Assembly (NCBI GenBank): GCA_018830925.1
Contig: JAHJRK010000019.1
Location: 1-8,003 of the forward strand
DNA from: Pseudomonadota bacterium
GTDB taxonomy: Bacteria; Desulfobacterota; Desulfobacteria; Desulfobacterales; RPRI01
Length of the DNA: 8,003 bases
Direction: 5' to 3'
Part shown: piece after piece, positions 5,616-8,003 of the stretch
How positions within the stretch are numbered: the stretch's first letter is position 1
How the letters are laid out: every line of letters starts with the position of its first letter
Notes under the pieces: generated by a model
Seen by the model: only the letters and a program-made list of their open reading frames with translations
Told to the model about the DNA's origin: nothing
Databases searched by the model: none
Program-made: the position numbers and the translations under genes

Positions 5616-6866
5616 TTAACAATAATTGTTGTAAATCGGAAAAGCATCGCAAAGCTCGCGGGCTTTATCTTTTGCGCGCTTAATAACCGAATCATCCCTG
5701 TGGTTCTTGAGGACATCAACAATGAGACCTGCAATTATCTCCATCTCCGGCTCTTTCATCCCTCTGGTGGTCAGGGAAGGGGTTCCTATACGAATCCCGC
5801 TTGTAATAAAAGGTTTTAATGTTTCAAACGGTATGGAGTTCTTATTCACGGTTATTCCCGCCAGCCCGAGCACATTTTCAGCATCTTTTCCCGTAATATT
5901 CAAATTTCTCAGGTCGGCAAGCATCATATGGTTATCCGTACCACCGGACACAAGATTGACGCCTGCTTTCATCAGATTTTCCGCCATCGCTTTTGCGTTT
6001 TTTACCGTGCTGACCTGGTATGCCCTGAACGATTCGGAAAGTGCTTCCTTGAAACAAACAGCCTTTGCCGCAATCACATGCATCAGCGGTCCGCCCTGAA
6101 TTCCCGGAAAAATTTCCTTGTTGAGTTTCTCTCCGAACTGAGCTCTAGCGAGTATCAGCCCCCCCCTCGGCCCCCTCAATGTTTTATGGGTGGTCGATGT
6201 CACAACATCTGAAAAAGGTATGGGAGACGGATGAACTCCTGCAGCAACAAGACCCGCTATATGAGCCATATCAACCATCAGATATGCTCCCACCGATCCG
6301 GCAATTCCGGCAAAAGCTTCAAAATCAAGTATTCTCGAATATGCGCTAGCGCCGGCTACTATCATTTTGGGCCTGTGCTTCTCGGCTATCCGGCCAAGCT
6401 CTTTATAGTCAATTGTCCCCGTATCCTTACTAACTCCGTAATGGACAAAATTGAAGAATCTGCCTGAAAAACTTGCGGGACTGCCATGAGTTAAATGGCC
6501 GCCGTGCGAAAGATTCATCCCTAGTATTGTATCTCCGGGATGGAGCAACGCAAAATATACAGCCATGTTTGCCTGGGATCCTGAATGGGGCTGCACATTC
6601 GCGTATGAAGCTCCGAAAAGCTTTTTGGCCCTTTCAACGGCCAGTTTTTCGGCAATATCAACATTTTCACATCCGCCGTAATAACGCTTGTCCGGATAAC
6701 CTTCCGCATACTTATTTGTAAGAACGCTTCCCTGGGCCGCCATTACAGCCTGGCTGGAAATATTTTCAGAGGCTATTAATTCCAGTGTGTTTTTCTGCCT
6801 TTCAATTTCACAGGAAATAACTTTTGCAATTTCAGGATCTGCTTCTTCTACGCATTTCAGGTTCAA
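5616..6866 (-). CDS. glyA: Serine hydroxymethyltransferase (GlyA)
   Basis: This PLP enzyme interconverts serine and glycine with tetrahydrofolate and 5,10-methylene-tetrahydrofolate, the main source of one-carbon units. At 416 residues it is full length. The PLP lysine is Lys228 in T-S-T-T-H-K-T-L-R-G-P-R-G-G (223-236), with Asp199 and His202 in M-V-D-M-A-H-I-A-G-L for the cofactor ring. The N-terminal E-L-I-A-S-E-N (29-35), Y-A-E-G-Y-P-x-x-R-Y-Y-G-G (53-65) and V-Q-P-H-S-G-S-Q-A-N (91-100) are family signatures. The start is TTG 6866-6864, since GGAAG at 6877-6873 is six bases upstream and the next ATG, at codon 42, would remove conserved sequence. It lies 55 bases after rpiB and 33 before the dCMP deaminase gene, probably in one transcript. 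Confidence 0.97.
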   Translation of the reverse strand: MNLKCVEEADPEIAKVISCEIERQKNTLELIASENISSQAVMAAQGSVLTNKYAEGYPDKRYYGGCENVDIAEKLAVERAKKLFGASYANVQPHSGSQANMAVYFALLHPGDTILGMNLSHGGHLTHGSPASFSGRFFNFVHYGVSKDTGTIDYKELGRIAEKHRPKMIVAGASAYSRILDFEAFAGIAGSVGAYLMVDMAHIAGLVAAGVHPSPIPFSDVVTSTTHKTLRGPRGGLILARAQFGEKLNKEIFPGIQGGPLMHVIAAKAVCFKEALSESFRAYQVSTVKNAKAMAENLMKAGVNLVSGGTDNHMMLADLRNLNITGKDAENVLGLAGITVNKNSIPFETLKPFITSGIRIGTPSLTTRGMKEPEMEIIAGLIVDVLKNHRDDSVIKRAKDKARELCDAFPIYNNYC

Positions 6867-6921
6867 CTTTTGCTTCCTTTTAAATTAATAATTTTTATAA
6901 TTTCATCTTTTCCGCTGCCGT

Positions 6922-7374
6922 TCAAGCGCTTCTGCCCATTTCGTTAAATTTATCAAGCCTTTTCTGATGACGTCCCTCTTCAAACGGTGTTTCAAGCCAG
7001 ACTTTTAATATTTCAATAGCAAGGACATCTCCGATCACACGCCCCCCAAGAACAAGCACATTGGAATTGTTATGGCGCCGGCTCATAATCGCCGAAAAAA
7101 GATCATTGCAAAGAGCCGCTCTGACATTCGAAAACCTGTTAGCAACCATCGACATGCCGATTCCGGTACCGCAAAGCAGAATACCGCGGTCGAATTTGCC
7201 GGTAGAAACAAGAGATGCAACCTTGATTCCATAATCCGGATAATCAACCGAACCTTCATCCTCAGCGCCTGCATCCTCAACAGCGATACCGCTTTCAATC
7301 AGAAACTTCTTTAGCTTCTCTTTGAGCTGATACGCGGCATGATCGCTTCCTATAACAACAGGTGATGTATTCAT
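6922..7374 (-). CDS. rpiB: Ribose 5-phosphate isomerase B (RpiB)
   Basis: RpiB interconverts ribose 5-phosphate and ribulose 5-phosphate in the non-oxidative pentose phosphate pathway. The protein has 150 residues, normal for the RpiB/LacAB family. Near the N-terminus is G-S-D-H-A-A (9-14). Catalytic Cys68 lies in L-L-C-G-T-G-I-G-M-S, the phosphate and anion-hole loop, and His101 in R-R-H-N-N-S-N-V-L. The cysteine points to RpiB rather than the unrelated RpiA. AAAGGA at 7387-7382 lies seven bases before ATG 7374. It starts a run with glyA after a 317-base gap and may be driven by the promoter-like zone near 7540. Its product ribulose 5-phosphate is the substrate of RibBA downstream, though the enzyme also serves general pentose metabolism. 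Confidence 0.95.
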   Translation of the reverse strand: MNTSPVVIGSDHAAYQLKEKLKKFLIESGIAVEDAGAEDEGSVDYPDYGIKVASLVSTGKFDRGILLCGTGIGMSMVANRFSNVRAALCNDLFSAIMSRRHNNSNVLVLGGRVIGDVLAIEILKVWLETPFEEGRHQKRLDKFNEMGRSA

Positions 7375-7399
7375 CGGCTGATCCTTTGTCCTTAAGTTG

Positions 7400-7513
7400 T
7401 GCCGCAGATTTTCGCAGATACCCGCAGACAGATAGCCTGTCAGCTAATCCGCCAAACAGTGTTGCGGACAGCCTAACAACCTTCAGTCTTAATCTCTGCG
7501 TTCTTCTGCGGCA
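7400..7513. repeat. Inverted-repeat element in the rpiB leader
   Basis: The ends are TGCCGCAGA-n4-CGCAGA (7400-7418) and its inverted counterpart at 7495-7513. Fifteen of 19 positions match and the four mismatches form the centre. CCCGCAGA at 7421-7428 repeats the same word again. Inside are smaller inverted words such as GACAG/CTGTC (7427-7441). The interior AGCCTGT and AGCCTAAC words recall the repeats at 93-159 and 1107-1198, but the likeness is weak. It would be transcribed as part of the rpiB leader if the promoter near 7540 is real. Confidence 0.5.
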
Positions 7514-7538
7514 AAAATACGAATTTTTATACTATTAA

Positions 7539-7566
7539 ATTATAAATGACACGTAAAATTACATGT
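7539..7566 (-). promoter_or_regulatory. Candidate promoter and palindromic operator upstream of rpiB
   Basis: On the minus strand a perfect TATAAT occurs at 7544-7539 in a very AT-rich tract. Four bases upstream is an 18-bp imperfect palindrome, ACATGTAATTTTACGTGT (7566-7549), whose 8-base arms match at 7 positions. No good -35 hexamer is found 16-18 bases from the TATAAT; the palindrome covers much of the spacer. An alternative pair is TTTACG with TAGTAT, 17 bases apart. The predicted transcript would carry a leader of roughly 150-160 bases before rpiB. Confidence 0.35.
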
Positions 7567-7653
7567 ATCTTATAATAACCGCAAGAAAAAAAATAAGCTT
7601 TAAATGCATCCGGTTTATTGTAACAAAGGCATGATAAGAAGAGGTTTTGGAAT

Positions 7654-7682
7654 GCCCCTGCCCTTTAAAAACGGGCAGGGGC
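7654..7682 (-). terminator. GC-rich hairpin after acpP
   Basis: GCCCCTGCCC (7654-7663) and GGGCAGGGGC (7673-7682) form a perfect 10-bp stem with a nine-base loop, starting nine bases after the acpP stop codon. No T run follows on either strand, so it is not a textbook intrinsic terminator. It may protect the 3' end of the very abundant acpP message or partly end transcription. Confidence 0.5.
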
Positions 7683-7691
7683 GATAAAGCA

Positions 7692-7919
7692 TCAGCGGGA
7701 GTTTATAAAATCGATCGCATCTTTTACTGTAACAAGTTTTTCAGCGGCCTCATCCGAAATCTCCATTTCGAATTCTTCTTCCATAGTCATGATAAGTTCA
7801 ACCAAATCAAGGGAATCTGCTCCAAGATCATTCACAAAAGAGGCCTCGGGCACAACTTCTGCAAGATCGACTCCCAGTTTCTCTGCAATCATTTTTTTTA
7901 CCCTTTCTTCAACAGACAT
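7692..7919 (-). CDS. acpP: Acyl carrier protein (AcpP)
   Basis: ACP carries growing acyl chains on a 4'-phosphopantetheine arm during type II fatty acid synthesis and also feeds lipid A and phospholipid synthesis. The 75-residue, strongly acidic protein is the usual size. The attachment serine is Ser36 in G-A-D-S-L-D (33-38). The flanking N-D-L-G and L-V-E-L-I-M-x-M-E-E-E-F are standard for helix II, where partner enzymes dock. AGGAG at 7934-7930 lies ten bases before the ATG. The gene starts 21 bases after the fabG stop codon, the classic fabG-acpP arrangement. Unusually, it is followed by a hairpin and a long gap rather than by fabF. Confidence 0.97.
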   Translation of the reverse strand: MSVEERVKKMIAEKLGVDLAEVVPEASFVNDLGADSLDLVELIMTMEEEFEMEISDEAAEKLVTVKDAIDFINSR

Positions 7920-7940
7920 AAATTCTATTCTCCTTTCACA

Positions 7941-8003
7941 TCACATATACATTCCGCCACTGACATGAATAACCTGGCCGGTTATATAACTGGCTCCTTC
8001 GGA
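7941..8003 (-). CDS. fabG: 3-oxoacyl-ACP reductase FabG, C-terminal fragment
   Basis: Only the last 20 codons and the TGA stop (7943-7941) are in the window; the gene continues beyond the right edge. The fragment reads S-E-G-A-S-Y-I-T-G-Q-V-I-H-V-S-G-G-M-Y-M. This is the characteristic C-terminus of FabG, the NADPH-dependent short-chain reductase of fatty acid elongation. Y-I-T-G-Q-V-x-x-V-x-G-G belongs to the tetramer interface of this family. Catalytic Ser, Tyr and Lys residues are outside the window. Its place directly before acpP supports FabG over other short-chain dehydrogenases with a similar tail. Confidence 0.9.
   Translation of the reverse strand, partial: SEGASYITGQVIHVSGGMYM

Larger units (their letters stand above)
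7375..7691. other. 317-base gene-free spacer between acpP and rpiB
   Basis: No coding sequence is convincing on either strand. From the acpP side, the spacer holds a GC-rich hairpin (7654-7682), an AT-rich tract (about 7514-7630) with a promoter-like TATAAT and an 18-bp imperfect palindrome, an element bounded by inverted repeats (7400-7513), and the rpiB ribosome binding site (7387-7382). In related genomes fabF is commonly found in this place; no remnant of it is recognisable. Confidence 0.7.

Noticed and set aside
7083..7298. Overlapping minus-strand frame within rpiB
   Set aside because: It is a frame-shifted reading of a clear RpiB with intact catalytic residues. There is no sign of a frameshift in rpiB itself.
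7539..7566. NrdR box pair or FNR/Rex site for the palindrome before rpiB
   Set aside because: The arms do not fit the consensus sequences of those regulators as I know them, so no regulator name is given.

Overview
This 8 kb window is an ordinary, well-conserved bacterial housekeeping region. Every recognisable gene lies on the minus strand, so it reads right to left: fabG (3' end only), acpP, rpiB, glyA, a dCMP deaminase gene, nrdR, ribD, ribE, ribBA, ribH, nusB and the 5' end of a metallo-beta-lactamase-fold hydrolase gene. The order glyA, dCMP deaminase, nrdR, ribD, ribE, ribBA, ribH, nusB is, from general knowledge, typical of Desulfobacterota (former Deltaproteobacteria such as Geobacter and the Desulfobacterales). 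Moderate GC content and many short dispersed intergenic repeats fit that group. The lineage is an inference from synteny, not a database match.

Layout on the minus strand: (1) 8003-7692, end of a fatty-acid synthesis cluster (fabG, acpP), closed by a 10-bp GC-rich hairpin. (2) 7691-7375, a 317-base gap with no gene. It holds an AT-rich promoter-like zone with a palindrome, then a roughly 114-bp element bounded by inverted TGCCGCAGA repeats. The usual fabF is absent here. (3) 7374-5112, rpiB, glyA and dCMP deaminase: pentose phosphate, one-carbon and pyrimidine deoxynucleotide metabolism. (4) 5111-4966, a compound inverted and direct repeat in front of nrdR. (5) 4965-4513, nrdR, the repressor of ribonucleotide reductase genes. 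(6) 4512-4314, a repeat-rich spacer. (7) 4313-593, a riboflavin set (ribD, ribE, ribBA, ribH) encoding the committed pathway enzymes from GTP and ribulose 5-phosphate to riboflavin, apart from the separate phosphatase step. (8) 590-156, nusB, a transcription antitermination factor two bases after ribH. (9) 77-1, start of an MBL-fold hydrolase with a TTG start.

The genes make metabolic sense together. RpiB interconverts ribose 5-phosphate and ribulose 5-phosphate, the second substrate of RibBA. GlyA makes methylene-tetrahydrofolate and the dCMP deaminase makes dUMP, the two substrates of thymidylate synthase. NrdR controls the deoxynucleotide supply upstream of that step.

All coding sequences appear intact, with catalytic residues present. 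I found no mobile gene, CRISPR array, tRNA or rRNA, and no convincing new biological system. The unexplained structure is in the spacers: nearly every spacer longer than about 70 bases carries a repeat or palindrome. Two copies of one repeat sit exactly at the ends of nusB and ribBA. A symmetrical repeat lies just upstream of the nrdR ribosome binding site. Another inverted repeat fills the nrdR-ribD spacer.
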